Source of the DNA: Nematostella vectensis
Taxonomy: Eukaryota; Cnidaria; Anthozoa; Actiniaria; Edwardsiidae
NCBI RefSeq assembly: GCF_932526225.1
Contig: NC_064046.1
Location: forward strand, 8,457,719 to 8,521,718
DNA: 64,000 nucleotides
Direction of reading: 5' to 3'
The position numbers and the translations under genes were made by a program. The notes under the pieces were generated by a model, which ran no database searches, was not told the DNA's origin, and saw nothing but the letters and a program-made list of their open reading frames with translations. Below, in pieces: positions 11,375 to 22,340 of this stretch. The stretch's first letter is position 1; every line of letters begins with the position of its first letter.

Positions 11375-11960
11375 GCTGTAGGTAGAAACCTACAGACAAA
11401 TTTGCAGGTAGAAACCAACAAACTAAATAGAGGTAGAAACCCCTATCGATGTAGGTAGAAACCTACAGACAAATTTGCAGGTAGAAACCAACAAACTAAA
11501 TAGAGGTAGAAACCCCTATCGATGTAGGTAGAAACCTACAGACAAATTTGCAGGCAGAAACCAACAAATAAAATAGAGGTAGAAACCCCCATCACCGTAG
11601 GTAGAAACCCACAGACAAATTTGCAGGTAGAAACCAACAAATTAAATAGAGGCAGAAACCCCCATCGCTGTAGGTAGAAACCTACAGACAAATTTGCAGG
11701 TAGAAACCAACAAATTAAATAGAGGTAGAAACCCACAGACAAATTTGCAGGCAGAAACCAACAAATTAAATAGAGGTAGTAACTCCCATCGCTGTAGGTA
11801 GAAACCTACAGACAAATTTGCAGGTAAAAACCAACAAATTAAATAGAGGTAGAAACCCCCATCGCTGTAGGTAGAAACCTACAGACAAATGTGTAGGTAG
11901 AACCCCACAAATTAAATAGAGGTAGAAACCCCCCTCGCTGTAGGAAGAATCCCACAATAA
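11375..11960. repeat. 73-bp minisatellite, about eight units
   Basis: Units start with GTAGGTAGAAACCTAC at 11378, 11451, 11524 and onward; one unit is short near 11726. Each unit repeats GGTAGAAAC three times, and its first 16 bases can fold into a six-bp stem with an AGAA loop. It lies between the gag frame and the SGNH hydrolase ORF. The minus ORFs across it are only the repeat translated. Confidence 0.85.
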
Positions 11961-12141
11961 AAAGCAGAAATAAATTTGTTCACATAATATAAACAAATGC
12001 TAACAGCATGATAAAGTAATTCAAAATTATTCGCTAAGAAAAAAGCCAATGTGTCAGTAATCGGCCAAAAATCAACAGCAACAAGCAGTATGCCTTTGTT
12101 ATGTAACAAAGCCTGCCCACGTGCTAGCGAACATAAAAACG

Positions 12142-12732
12142 CTAGAGCATTCGAATTGCTCGTAAAATGGCGCCTCGATAGCTACGATACAGCCCGTACT
12201 GCCCGTAGTGGTTCATGTGAACCCCATCTCGCAAAAGGAGGTCACACGACGGGCCGCGGAAAAACTTATGCGACCAGCAAAACACGCCGGGAGACGACTC
12301 CACAAGCGCTGAAACAACTTGTTTTAAAACAATAGCTCGCTCATTTAAAACCTTTGCGTCGGGATGCTGCGAGCCGCGTGGGGCAACATGGCATACACAA
12401 ACCACCCGGACAGAATAACGATCTCGTAATAAGGCAACTAGCCTCTCAATTTCAGCCCCGACTACTTCGGGGCCTTTATAAAAAAGGTCATAGGTACCTA
12501 GTTCGAGTAAAACAATATCTGGGGCAAAACGTGATACGACATTAAGGTCGTGTTTTCGCACTATTGCCACGGTCCTACCGCCGACACCGTACAAATAAAC
12601 CTTTGCCGTACCCGTAAGGCCAAAGGAAGGATCAGCCCGAGGATCAAAATTAGAATTTAAATCTATACGAAGCCTACGTACGAAGGAATGACCCAAAATG
12701 AGGACGGTTGGAGTGTGACACGAAGCCGCCAT
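12142..12732 (-). CDS. SGNH/GDSL-like hydrolase ORF associated with the DIRS element
   Basis: A 196-residue frame with SGNH hydrolase blocks: TVLILGHSFVRRLR (block I, nucleophile Ser in GHS), IVLLELGTYDLF (block III) and DGVHMNHYGQYGLY (block V, with the Asp-x-x-His dyad). In the canonical GTND box the oxyanion-hole Asn is Tyr here (codon TAT), so catalysis may be lost. Hydrolase ORFs of this kind are known from some DIRS/Ngaro-type elements. It lies upstream of gag on the same strand, across the 73-bp minisatellite. ATG at 12732 is the first in frame. Membership of the same element is inferred from position and strand. Confidence 0.7.
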   Translation of the reverse strand: MAASCHTPTVLILGHSFVRRLRIDLNSNFDPRADPSFGLTGTAKVYLYGVGGRTVAIVRKHDLNVVSRFAPDIVLLELGTYDLFYKGPEVVGAEIERLVALLRDRYSVRVVCVCHVAPRGSQHPDAKVLNERAIVLKQVVSALVESSPGVFCWSHKFFRGPSCDLLLRDGVHMNHYGQYGLYRSYRGAILRAIRML

Positions 12733-12859
12733 GTAGGAACGCCGGTTAAAACAACAATAAAACTAAAAGAAATTCTACACCAAAATCGTTCGATGCGCAC
12801 AGACACGACCCTCAACCAAAAACTAATGCCCCAGATAAAAAAGATTGATAAATGAAGGT

Positions 12860-13115
12860 TAAACTCACCGTTAAACGATTGAAGTAAGATACGTCTTATC
12901 TCGGTGAAAGATGATCGAGAACTGAACCACGCGCTCGGTCCAGAGCCACGTCACAATTATGCCCTATAGGGTATATGTTGTAATTGACTTTCCATCCAAT
13001 CCACATCCGCGTGACGTCACGCAATATAACGTAACGGAAATAATTGTAACTTACATAAACAATTAAGCAACCGGCAGTTCGACATAAAACTATTTTTTGA
13101 AACCAAAAAATTCCT
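12860..13115. other. Non-coding stretch
   Basis: No ORF, repeat unit or RNA gene is recognisable. It may include the 5' end of the DIRS element. Confidence 0.4.
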
Positions 13116-13620
13116 TTAAGCCTTACGTTCCAGTAAGGCGTAAAGGCGTTCTTGTTTGAAAACTGGTAAAGGCTCTTTCATTTGAGTTTGTGGTCTTTCT
13201 TGAGAGATTCCCGAATAATCTAAAATTTCGGAATTTGAAACTGTTGAAAGGGATCTACAAAATAGCTTCGAATCAACAGTTACAACAGTTAGATTTAGGA
13301 ATTGATCACACTTCGTGTCAGTGATGCTCGCGCGGGTCAGATGCGCAAATGTCACAGGACCTAAAGACTCACCTTGTCGTTATCCCGATAGCGGGAATAT
13401 GCCTCCGCAACAAGTCCACCATTCCTTGAGAGCTGGTATCAACAGGGAATACCACTCTAGTCCGCGAAGGAGTGTTTGGCTTTTCGGGGACGGGTTCCGT
13501 TGAATGGAGCCACACAAAATGTCTGGCTAGTGGAGCCCCTGCTGTCCGCCTAGCCTGACCGCCTCTTCCTCCTCGATTACCCCCTCTTCCTCTACTTCCC
13601 ACAGTTAGCGCACGATCCAT
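13116..13620 (-). CDS. Small two-exon-like ORFs with RGG-rich N-terminus, unknown
   Basis: A frame at 13620-13371 starts MDRALTVGSRGRGGNRGGRG, an Arg-Gly-rich segment of the kind found in RNA-binding or gag-like proteins. It ends at a good donor (ACAAG then GTGAGT). A second frame at 13355-13116 ends ERLYALLERKA. The region in between, with GITT before the donor, could be a small intron. I recognise no family. It might be a real small gene or part of a decayed transposon; the BED-finger fragment just upstream lies on the same strand. Confidence 0.3.
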
Positions 13621-13669
13621 ATTTGAATGACAGCAATTGCTTCTCCTTGTCGTGTACTTCCGTCAAAGA

Positions 13670-14398
13670 TCATCGAAACATCTCTGTCATGCCAGTCTGG
13701 CCAGGCAAAGTCAGTTCATTTTTTATCCTTTCGACTTCCTGCTTGAGAAAATTGAAATGTACTGACCAAGATGAGCACTTGCTGGTGAGACATTGGCCAT
13801 TCTTTTCTAAGAGGGAGCGTAGCTTATCGATTTTCCCAAGTGGGATGCCAGCCTTCAGAAACTCTTCGACCCCTTCGAGTCGGTAGGCCCGTTCAGATAT
13901 TGGTAGAGTGCTGTCTTTCTGCGTCATGTCCGCCGCTCTAAAAGCTTCCATAATAGTCTGATCCTACAACTTAGACTTCTTCAGTTTCTCTTTACCATTT
14001 CCATGTTTCTTTGAAGCCAAGTGTGTAGTTAGAATACTCTTCTTCGAAGACACTATTTCGCGGCATGCCAGACAAAACAACTTCCCGTCTTTGATTGTGA
14101 GTTCCTCTCCTGGATATTAATGAATCCGATCTGGTATGCTTATGTTGTTCACATCACAGTTCCCCCTAGTTTTGTTTTTTCCACTGATTGATGGCAGAGT
14201 ACGCTCTCGAGCTATCTCTGCCTTGCTTGGCTGACTTCCAGTATTGCTAGTGAATGACGCCATCTTGGAACGAGTCACGAGGAGGACTGACGAGAAGGAC
14301 CGGGTTCTAGAAGGCAACCGCTGACCTATCAAACATATTCCCCAGCCTCCTCGGCTCCTTTGACGAAAATTAATGCAAATTGCGGCTTTGGACGACAT
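13670..14398 (-). pseudogene. BED-type zinc finger protein (CGGBP1/hAT-like), broken by two stops
   Basis: One minus-strand frame runs through 14398-13670 with two stops (TAA near 14118, TAG near 13970). Between the stops it reads GKLFCLACREIVSSKKSILT and THLASKKHGNGK, a C-x2-C...H-x5-H BED finger. After the second stop it reads EGVEEFLKAGIPLGKIDKLR and then SLLEKNGQCL. This order, finger then (G/D)IPL-K-(V/I)DKLR, is what I recall for CGGBP1-like proteins related to hAT transposases. It is likely a dead relic. Confidence 0.6.
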
Positions 14399-14399
14399 A

Positions 14400-15190
14400 T
14401 GTGAAGTCAGAGTGTGCTGATCAACGCGAAATTATATAAATAATCAGTCGATAATTAGAAAAAATGCTAGCAGTGCTTTTTGGGAAAAAATGTAAAAAAA
14501 AGTTCTCGCGAAGCCCAAATAATGCCAAAAAAGTGCTAGCACTTTCGGTAAGAGCCTACCCTCAATATCTTCCCTGACCCCCCCCCCCCCCCACCCTCCA
14601 CCTCGGTGTATTTAATGATCACTCCCTTAGGAAGAGAATTTTCTTCCTAAGATGCTCAATAGCAATAATAACACAATTCTAGAACGCATCAGAGTAACAA
14701 AACAATATTTTGCTGCTATCTGAGCCTCGGCATATGTTCTCACTTGGTCCAAAATATGGTCCATCCTTCAATGCAAGGACACAAGACTTTTAAACCTCAG
14801 TACCGAGAATGGCACTCCTAGTTGTGAACTTCTGACATTTTATCGGTAGGAAAATATAGCTGTTATCGCATGAAAGGCGGCTTTTGTTTTTACGATGGAA
14901 GTTTGGCGTGACCAAAGGTATCGCTAGTCATATATTGAGAATTCCTCTTGAGAACACTGTTCTGCGCACAACAAAACATTGTCGGTTGTTTTCCTTTTTT
15001 TATAAAAGCCTTTTGAATTAATTTTAAATTCTCTCATAGGTGGTTGTTTGCCTCTCCTCAGTTAAAAAACGTACATATAAGAGGAATGCAACCAGCTGGT
15101 TGTACATGTAATTTCATTTGTAGGTCTCGCGTAGAGTGTATAAAAGGATTTTTGGTATCTGATAGGGCAGGTTTTGGAGAAATCGACACA
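14400..15190. other. Non-coding, with poly-C run
   Basis: No gene seen. A run of about 15 C lies at 14578-14592. The rest is unremarkable AT-rich sequence. Confidence 0.5.
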
Positions 15191-15194
15191 GGCC

Positions 15195-15740
15195 CCCCCC
15201 CCTACCATGCGGATCCAGGAGTTCCAGAAAGGGGGTCGAAGCAAGGTTTTAAGGAAGGGGGCGGATTCATTGGTCTTCCGTGGATTTCCTTATAATTTCT
15301 TGTTATTTTTAAGCCAAATATCTGAAAATAGGAGGGGCCCGCTCAGCCACCTCTAGATCCGCCCCTGGAGGGGCCTAACATCCCCTAACGATACACGACA
15401 ATCATTCCTGTTACGAAAATTTCTCATTTTACTAAATATGATTCACTGCAGCCATCACCTTGCTGCAACCGGTACGTATTGCAACCAATGGACTGAATTT
15501 CAAGAGTCAGTAAGCGATGCATTGTTAAAGCAACAGATACAATTAAAATAATATTGATACTTCCATGTTAGTGGAAGAATCGGTCTGTATATATTCGATA
15601 TCTAGTTCTACGTGATTTCAGACGGGGGCGGATCCAGGAGTTCTAAAAAGGGGGGAGGGCCGAAGCAAGGATATTAAGAAAGGTGGTGCCGGATTCATAG
15701 TTCTTCCGTGGATTTCCTGATATTTTTCCATAGTAAGAGC
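15195..15740. repeat. Two copies of a MITE-like repeat with GCGGATCCAGGAG ends
   Basis: The segment starting GCGGATCCAGGAGTTC, with GTCGAAGCAAGG and GGATTCAT...TTCCGTGGATTTCC, occurs near 15207-15295 and again near 15628-15722. The first copy appears to end with a partial inverted version (TCTAGATCCGCCCCTGGAGG at about 15351-15371), which suggests terminal inverted repeats of a short non-autonomous DNA element. Confidence 0.55.
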
Positions 15741-15744
15741 CAGC

Positions 15745-16985
15745 CGATATAAAATGGTACACTATGGCTAGGTACTGAGGTACTTCAGGGGATTTGAAAA
15801 AGCGGCACAGCTGACGAAAGTAATACACATTGATAAGGTCTGGGAGGCACGCCGCATGCTCTTAGTTTCCTCAGACCATAGACACATCTTCAGCAAGTAG
15901 TTGCAATGGGTTTTCCCACGCCAAGTCACAAGAGATATACACGAAAAGAAACAATTCGCCGTGCGTTACGTTTATGGTTGTAAATAGATGCACTTTAAGG
16001 CCCGTTTATATGGAGAGGTGTTTTCCAGGTAGAAAGGCACTCGCCTAGCTAAGTTAACTTTCATGCGCTCTGAAATATGACAATCGCATCGAGAAATATG
16101 AATGCTTTCTTACACTTTTACAAACGCGGTTGATCTGTTCCTCCCGCTTAAAGCATCAGGCGTTCATGCTAATGATAAGCTTTGGATGACCAGCAGACTA
16201 AAGTCGTGCATTAAACGGCAAAAGTACATCGCTAAGTTCGGGAAGGACTCGCCTATGTTATGTTCGCACATTTTACTATAATGACCACCCCCATCCGAGT
16301 CAGCACCTCATCTGTCTTGTATTCAGAGAAGATAGAAAATTTAGTTATTTTTGCACTGTTGATGTTTTAGGCACTTGATCCTATTTTTTCTTTTCTTGTT
16401 ATGGTGATCTGCTCTTGAAAAAGGCGCATGTTGGAAGCTTGTCATGGGTATATGGAGTGTCATCCAAAGGGGGTCAGTGGTATTTGCAGGTGCTGAATGG
16501 CATGATCATATATTTAAAAAATCGTTATTTCCATGCGCGCGCGCTATAGAATAGCGCTATAGAATAGCCAGAAACTCTCTGGGTTCGAACTGATTAACCT
16601 TATTTTTACAGGGTTGGTCAGGGGAGGGTCACCCGATCCAGAAATAAGTCACTATCCACGTGCGAGTAACAATTTTAAGGCCAGCGACATTTTATTTTGT
16701 TTTTGTTTGTTTTAGCTGTTTAGGTCTGGATCATAAAAACAAACTTGTAAACTTGTAACTTGTAAACTTGCTAATTTGTACGCGCGATTTGTTTAAGCAA
16801 CGTAGTGCAAGAACAATTCACCTGTCTAAACCGGTAAAGTCGTTTCAAGCTAATGCTATTACTGATAAAAGGTATGTCTTTCTTTATCAAATAACACTAC
16901 GGAAATATTGTTTCATGCTTTAAGTTTATTACAATTTCTTTTCTAAAAAACATATTTTGCCGTCCTTTAAAACATCATAAAGGAC
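15745..16985. other. Non-coding stretch
   Basis: Nothing coding is recognised on either strand. A short repeat of GCGCTATAGAATAGC occurs at about 16540-16570. Confidence 0.5.
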
Positions 16986-16994
16986 TGTTCGTCC

Positions 16995-17790
16995 TGTTGT
17001 TGCTGGGATGGGTGATGCTGATAGAGGTGGTGCAGTCGTTGCTGGGATGGGTGATGCTGATAGAGGTGGTCCTATCGTTGCTGGGATGGGTGATGCTGAT
17101 AGACGTGGTCCTATCGTTGCTAGGATGGGTGATGCTGATAGAGGTCGTCCTGTCGTTGCTGGGATGGGTGATGCTGATAGAGCTGGTCCTATCGTTGCCG
17201 GGATGGGTGATGCTGATAGAGGTCGTCCTGTTGTTGCCGGGATGGGTGATGCGATAGAGGTGGTCCTATCGTTGCTGGGATGGGTGATGCTGATAGAGGT
17301 CGTCCTGTCGTTGCCGGGATGGGAAGTGCTGATAGAGGTCGTCCTGTCGTTGCCGGAATGGGTGATGCTGATAGAGGTGGTGCTGTCGTTGCTGGGATGG
17401 ATGATGTTGGTAGAGTTGGTCCTATCGTTGCTGGGATGGGTGATGCTGATAGAGGTCGTCCTGTCGTTGCTGGGATGGGTGATGCTGATAGAGGTCGTCC
17501 TGTCGTTGCCGGGATGGGTGATGCTGATAGAGCACGTATTGTCGTTGCCGGGATGGGTGATGCTGATAGAGGTCGTCCTGTCGTTGCCGGGATGGGTGAT
17601 GCTGATAGAGGTGGTGCTGTCGTTGCTGGGATGGGTGATGTTGATAGAGGTGGTCCTATCGTTGCTGGGATGGGTGATGCTGATAGAGATCGTCCTGTCG
17701 TTGCCGGGATGGGTGATGCTGATAGAGCACGTATTGTCGTTGCCGGATGGGTGATGCTGATAGAGGTGGTGCTGCTGTTGCTGTTACGGG
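16995..17790 (+). repeat. 39-bp minisatellite, about 20 units, open in two plus frames
   Basis: The unit is close to GTTGCTGGGATGGGTGATGC + TGATAGAGGTGGTCCTATC (39 bp). Because 39 is divisible by three, a frame without stops reads a 13-residue repeat (VAGMGDADRGGPI) through long stretches. A second frame reads a hydrophobic repeat (LLGWVMLIEVVLS). A one-base loss near 17251 and another near 17745 shift the frame. There is no splice signal or flanking coding sequence, so I treat it as a minisatellite. Confidence 0.9.
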
Positions 17791-17834
17791 TGGTGCAGAT
17801 GTTGAGTTGTCTGTTAAATTCAATTTTTTAAGGT

Positions 17835-19740
17835 AGTTTTAAATGATATGAAGGTACAAAGTTATAAATGGTTTTTTAACACTATAGACGTGAAAGTGAA
17901 AATGACCTTTGTAATTTCATCATTAATTTACTTGATCTTTATCCCCTATTTAAAAAGTATGCTTTATGTTTGACAGTTGTACTGATCTTGCTAAAGAAAA
18001 TATCATTTTACTCACTCACTGGGATCATGCATAAAAAATGTATTTGCCAAACAAAAAAATTGAAAATTAATCTTAAATGTTAAATATTATTCCGCTTAAT
18101 ACTATTTTTCATCAGGCGCATACACAGGGTGTGTATGCCTCCACAAAACCAACATCTTCTATCTTAGCTGTGATCCGTGGTCAGACATGAGTTGTATGGC
18201 CGCCACCTGGGGCGAAATCCCATGCCTTCAACTCAACCATGTCTGAATCTGAACTCACATAATTCGGCTTCTAGCTGCGATGAGAGTGATTAGCTACTTC
18301 AATTTATTAATTTTTGTATTTATCCCTTTCACTCCTGGGTATTTTCGAGTAAAATTGTAAGAATAACAGACTGAAAACAGAAACCTTCTTTCCCTATTTC
18401 AAGTCCAACACTACCAGTTAAGCAAAGCTACCGCAGACCCGAGACGGTTTGCCTTAAAGTTTCCAACCATGCACTGCGGTGCCTTTTCTTTCTAGCGACA
18501 GCACTGCTACAGCCTGTTGCTTACAACAGTTTTGCTTGTAATTTGCTTAAAAATTACATCTTTTTCACTTCTGGAGAGTGCCCTAGGACATCAAAGTCTT
18601 TTTGGGCATAATTAATGCTGTGCTTATGGATGTTTGCACGCTGAGGTGATTGATTCAATGGGATAATTTCTTGTCTGGGCTTCACCAAGTGAGAAAGGAA
18701 TTTTCTAGTGAATGGCCTCATACTCTCCAATGTGGACCATCTTTGCTACCCAACCTTATTCAGAAATTGTTTTCAGGCTTATTCTGGGTTCCTTGGACCT
18801 GGAAATGTTTTGTTTGGCTTCGGGGCAAAACTGTTGTGATTCTGGGGGAGGAGATTGCCCGCCTGTCTGTCAAGGTGTTTCCAAGTCTCCCACGATGCAG
18901 TGCAGGCATGCAAAATAGGCTAAACATGGTGACTCGCTTCTAATGGAGGTTCTAGCATTGATTATTTTGACTGATTGCTGTAAAATGGGGCCGCGCAATA
19001 AATGTATCTATTTGTGACTTGATCTGTGTTTGCTTGTCTCTATTTGTAGTTCGGAATTTTGTGTCTTTTTTGGTAAGAAATGTTTCTGAGTTTTTAAACT
19101 TAAAAGCATTTGTTTATGAATTGTTCAGAAATCAAGGTTGATATTGTGACAAAAGAGTCAATTCTATTACATTGCTTGGATGCGCTTTTGAAGGTCGTCT
19201 ATGCCTTGGAGGGATCTATTAGTATCCGGGTCCGGTGATGTTTAGTTTGCATTTCTGTAGTTTTGGAGTTGGGCCTATATTTTACAGGCATCTCAGGGCA
19301 TTATGGCAATGAAAGACTTATTATCCTTCAGAAATAGGTGAATCAAACAACACTGTCTCTAGCTTATTGACTCCCTGCCTTTGTCTGAAAATTGTCTGAA
19401 AATAGTGAACAATGGAAAGGCTGGAAGAGCTTTTCTGATTGTTTGAACCTGGTGAAACAGCTGGCAGTCTCTTATTAGCTAACAAAATTAAATTGCCTGT
19501 CGTGACATTGGAACGAACAACCTATGAGTAGCAACCTTAATCACATCTTAGAGTAGTAATCTTAACAGCAAAAGAATTAAGCATTTTTAGATAAGACAAC
19601 AAACACCATGAGATAGGTGAAAATACCTGTACGATTTACTTACTACTAGCATCAATCAGTGTAAGTATGTATTAAAAGCATTGTCATAAAGACCGCCGCA
19701 AACGGTGAGGGAAATTTTACGCGTGCACTTTTAGATCACT
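17835..19740. other. Non-coding, contains a hairpin near 18185
   Basis: No gene recognised. At about 18185-18250 two arms (GACATGAGTTG... and ...CAACTCAACCATGTC) form an imperfect hairpin. It has no tRNA-like boxes that I can support. Confidence 0.4.
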
Positions 19741-19754
19741 GCCCCGAAAAGTCA

Positions 19755-19915
19755 AAAGGCCAAAAACTCAGTGTGCTGACGTCGATCGAACGAACTCACG
19801 TCTCGCGAAGGCGAAATTCTCAACTGCTTGAAGTGTAAGTTTTTGGCCTCGCAAGAATTTCGCCTCAGCTGCTCGTGAGATGTTATTTCGTTCGATCGAC
19901 GCCCGTTCACTGTGG
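19755..19915. repeat. Foldback/MITE-like inverted repeat
   Basis: The left part (GACGTCGATCGAACGAA...GGCGAAATTCT) is the approximate reverse complement of the right part (AGAATTTCGCC...TTCGTTCGATCGACG), with a central spacer of about 40 bases. The structure suggests a small non-autonomous DNA transposon. Confidence 0.65.
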
Positions 19916-20384
19916 CCTCAGTTAGTGAGCAAAGTGACTTTGATTCTAGATACTTTATCAAAACAAAGCATAGTGACACATTTCCCATTGTCCTCTATTT
20001 TGTCTGAAAACTGTAAGACTACTAACCTCGTGGCCAAGATTGGCCTTAATGGCTTCGTTGTTCTCCGCCATTGTTTACGACCAGCCGAGTGCAGCAAAGC
20101 ATGCAAACGATTAATCTTTGAAGCCGAGCCTTATTTGCCATTTTGCCTTTGGATTAGCAATAATTGGTAATTGAAGCGTGAATGTCATTTACCTATTATG
20201 AGTAATTGGTAATAGAGGATATGTTGTTTGTTTGGACTGAACCGTAGAAGACCGATTGACGTCAGTGACGAAGGCACATGCGCACGCTCAACCCACATCG
20301 AAGACTTTTCTGGAAAAACTAGCTTATATATACTTTAGTAAGTAATGACCATAGCGGTCACAGGTCGATGACAAAGCACTTTTA

Positions 20385-22340
20385 TAGTATCTCACGAACG
20401 AAGCATCATATGACAACCAATCTTGGTATGTTTAATGAAGTTGTTGTCAAGAGGGGTACACCAATATGGTCACGTGATATTACGATTATATTAACACATT
20501 GACCCCTCAACCGGCCTGTACCGGCTTTGGGAAATACCCACAACCCAAAAAATTCATAAATGCAAAATAAACACAACAAGATGAAGATACTCAGGCATCA
20601 GTCTAAGGGATAAATGGTCTTGCAGATATGCATCCAACCAAGGTGTTGGCATCTACTCTTAAGCCAAATAATAGCACAGGTTCTTTGAAAAATCTCAAAT
20701 CGAACAAGGAGAGAAAAGCAGAATCACCCCTCTCAATAAAACGCTCAAAATACCACACAAGGGAGAGAGATCAGCAAACACAGCTCAAGACACAAATAGA
20801 TACCTTTATTCTGATCCTCCAGGTACATTTCCATGGCCTCAAAACACAATGTCCACTCCTTGAAGGCTTGTACAACCACGAAGAGGTCTTTACGTATTGC
20901 AAAACATTCTGGGAGATCACGGGGAAAATTCACGAGGGGAGGGCCAGTCAACACTCCTCTCCCCAAATTCAGATGTTTTTTTATAAGTCTTTCCACCCCG
21001 AAGCCAAACAAATCAATTCCAGGTCATACAGACCCAGAATAGCAGTGTAAACAATTTTGGAATCAATTTGGTTTCAGAAAAGACAGCATTTAGGAGAGCT
21101 GTGGTGATTCATTAGAAAATTATTTTCTCATCCAGACAAAGCCAAACAAGAAAAAATCATCATGAATCCACCTTTGCTTGCAAATATCCATTAGCAAAGC
21201 ACTCAATTATGCCCCAAAAGACTTCATGATGTCCTGAGACACTCTCCTATTATGCTCATAGCTGTATTTTTGATGAAAAATACAAGCAACCATCAACTTG
21301 TGCTGGCTTCAGCACAACGACGAGGGATTAAAAGTGGGGACCGCAAAGCACTGTTGGAAAGCTTGGATACCCCTGACTAGGTGCAGCTGTGTTTGACTTT
21401 GACGGGCTGTAGAAAAATCAGAATAGGGGGGGAGGTATCTTTTTTCAGTCTGTTTTTTGTAAATTCAGCTCAAAAAAGCCAGGAGTCAATGGGTTAAGAA
21501 CAAAAATATCCATATCTCATGTACGAAGCATCATATGAAAACCAATCTTTGTATGTTTAATGAAGTTCTTGTCAAGAGGGGTACACCAATATGGTCACGT
21601 GATTGGGATGCATCAATGAAGTCACTAGAAGCAAAAGTATGCTGACGTCATCAAAATGAAAAAAATTATATTTCATCAAAAAAACATCATATGACAACCA
21701 AACTCGGTAGGTGTCATGTTGGTGTCAAGGAAGGTGCTCCAATGTGGTCACGTGATTGTGACGTCATCAATGACGTCATTAGAAGCAAAATATACTGATG
21801 TCATATCGTCCATATCTCGTGAAAGAAGCATTGTATAACAACCAAACGTGGTAGCTGTCATGTATGTATTAAGGGCGGTGCCAAAATATGTTGACGTGAT
21901 GGGTCATCGATGACGTCACTTTAAGCAAAACTATCCCGATGTCATATCTATATTCATATCTCCTAAACGAAACATTGACAACCAAACATGGTATGTGTCA
22001 ATGTGCAACAATATGGTAGTGTGATTTTTGACGTCATCAATGACGTCACCTAAAGCAAAAATATGCTGACGTCAACAAAATAAAAATATTTATTTCATAA
22101 AATCATCGTTCGACAACCAAATTTGGTAGGTGTCATGTATGTTTCAAGTTGGGTTCAATGATGTAATGATTTCACGTGATGTAATGGATGATGTCACTAA
22201 AAGTAAAACCACCCTGACGCCGAAACATTGTATGACAACTCAACTTGTTATGTGTCATGTAGATGTCAAGCGTGGGGGAAGGGTTTTTTTAAACAAGTTT
22301 GTCGCATGATCTGTGAAATCGTTGACGTCGTCAAAAACAA
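20385..22340 (+). repeat. Diverged satellite of about 145 bp with CRE-like TGACGTCA motifs
   Basis: Repeated blocks contain ATGACAACCAAnnnTGGTA, GTCAAGG, CAATATGGTCACGTGAT, TGACGTCATCAATGACGTCA and AGCAAAAATATGCTGACGTC. They recur near 20411, 21533, 21690, 21835, 21973, 22109 and 22234. Units are diverged, so the array is old. It is interrupted at 20491-21497 by an inserted element. Confidence 0.75.
20491..21497. mobile_element. TTAA-flanked non-autonomous DNA element of 1.0 kb inside the satellite
   Basis: The ends read TTAACACATTGACCCCT and AGGAGTCAATGGGTTAA. They are inverted repeats with two differences, including a TTAA at each side. TTAA target duplication is the mark of piggyBac and Kolobok superfamilies. 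The flanking sequence on both sides belongs to the same satellite, so the element inserted into the array. No transposase frame is visible in it; the ORF near 20628-21050 has no recognisable domain. Confidence 0.65.

Larger units (their letters stand above)
5300..12740 (-). mobile_element. DIRS-type tyrosine-recombinase retrotransposon, decayed, with nested LINE
   Basis: Reading right to left, the region holds an SGNH hydrolase ORF (12732-12142), a 73-bp minisatellite, a gag-like protein with a Cys/His knuckle (11275-10187), reverse transcriptase (10099-9377), RNase H (9336-8698) and a tyrosine recombinase (8725 to about 7975, then 5960-5795). This order is that of DIRS-like elements, which integrate with a tyrosine recombinase in place of a DDE integrase. 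Several frameshifts separate the ORFs, and a LINE at about 6020-7980 splits the recombinase, so the copy is dead. Exact termini were not found. Confidence 0.75.

Noticed and set aside
16575-16610. GGGTTCGAAC looked like a tRNA T-arm
   Set aside because: No matching tRNA arms upstream in either orientation.
18185-18250. Candidate tRNA or SINE head
   Set aside because: A hairpin is present, but no A/B box pair or acceptor/anticodon arrangement can be drawn.
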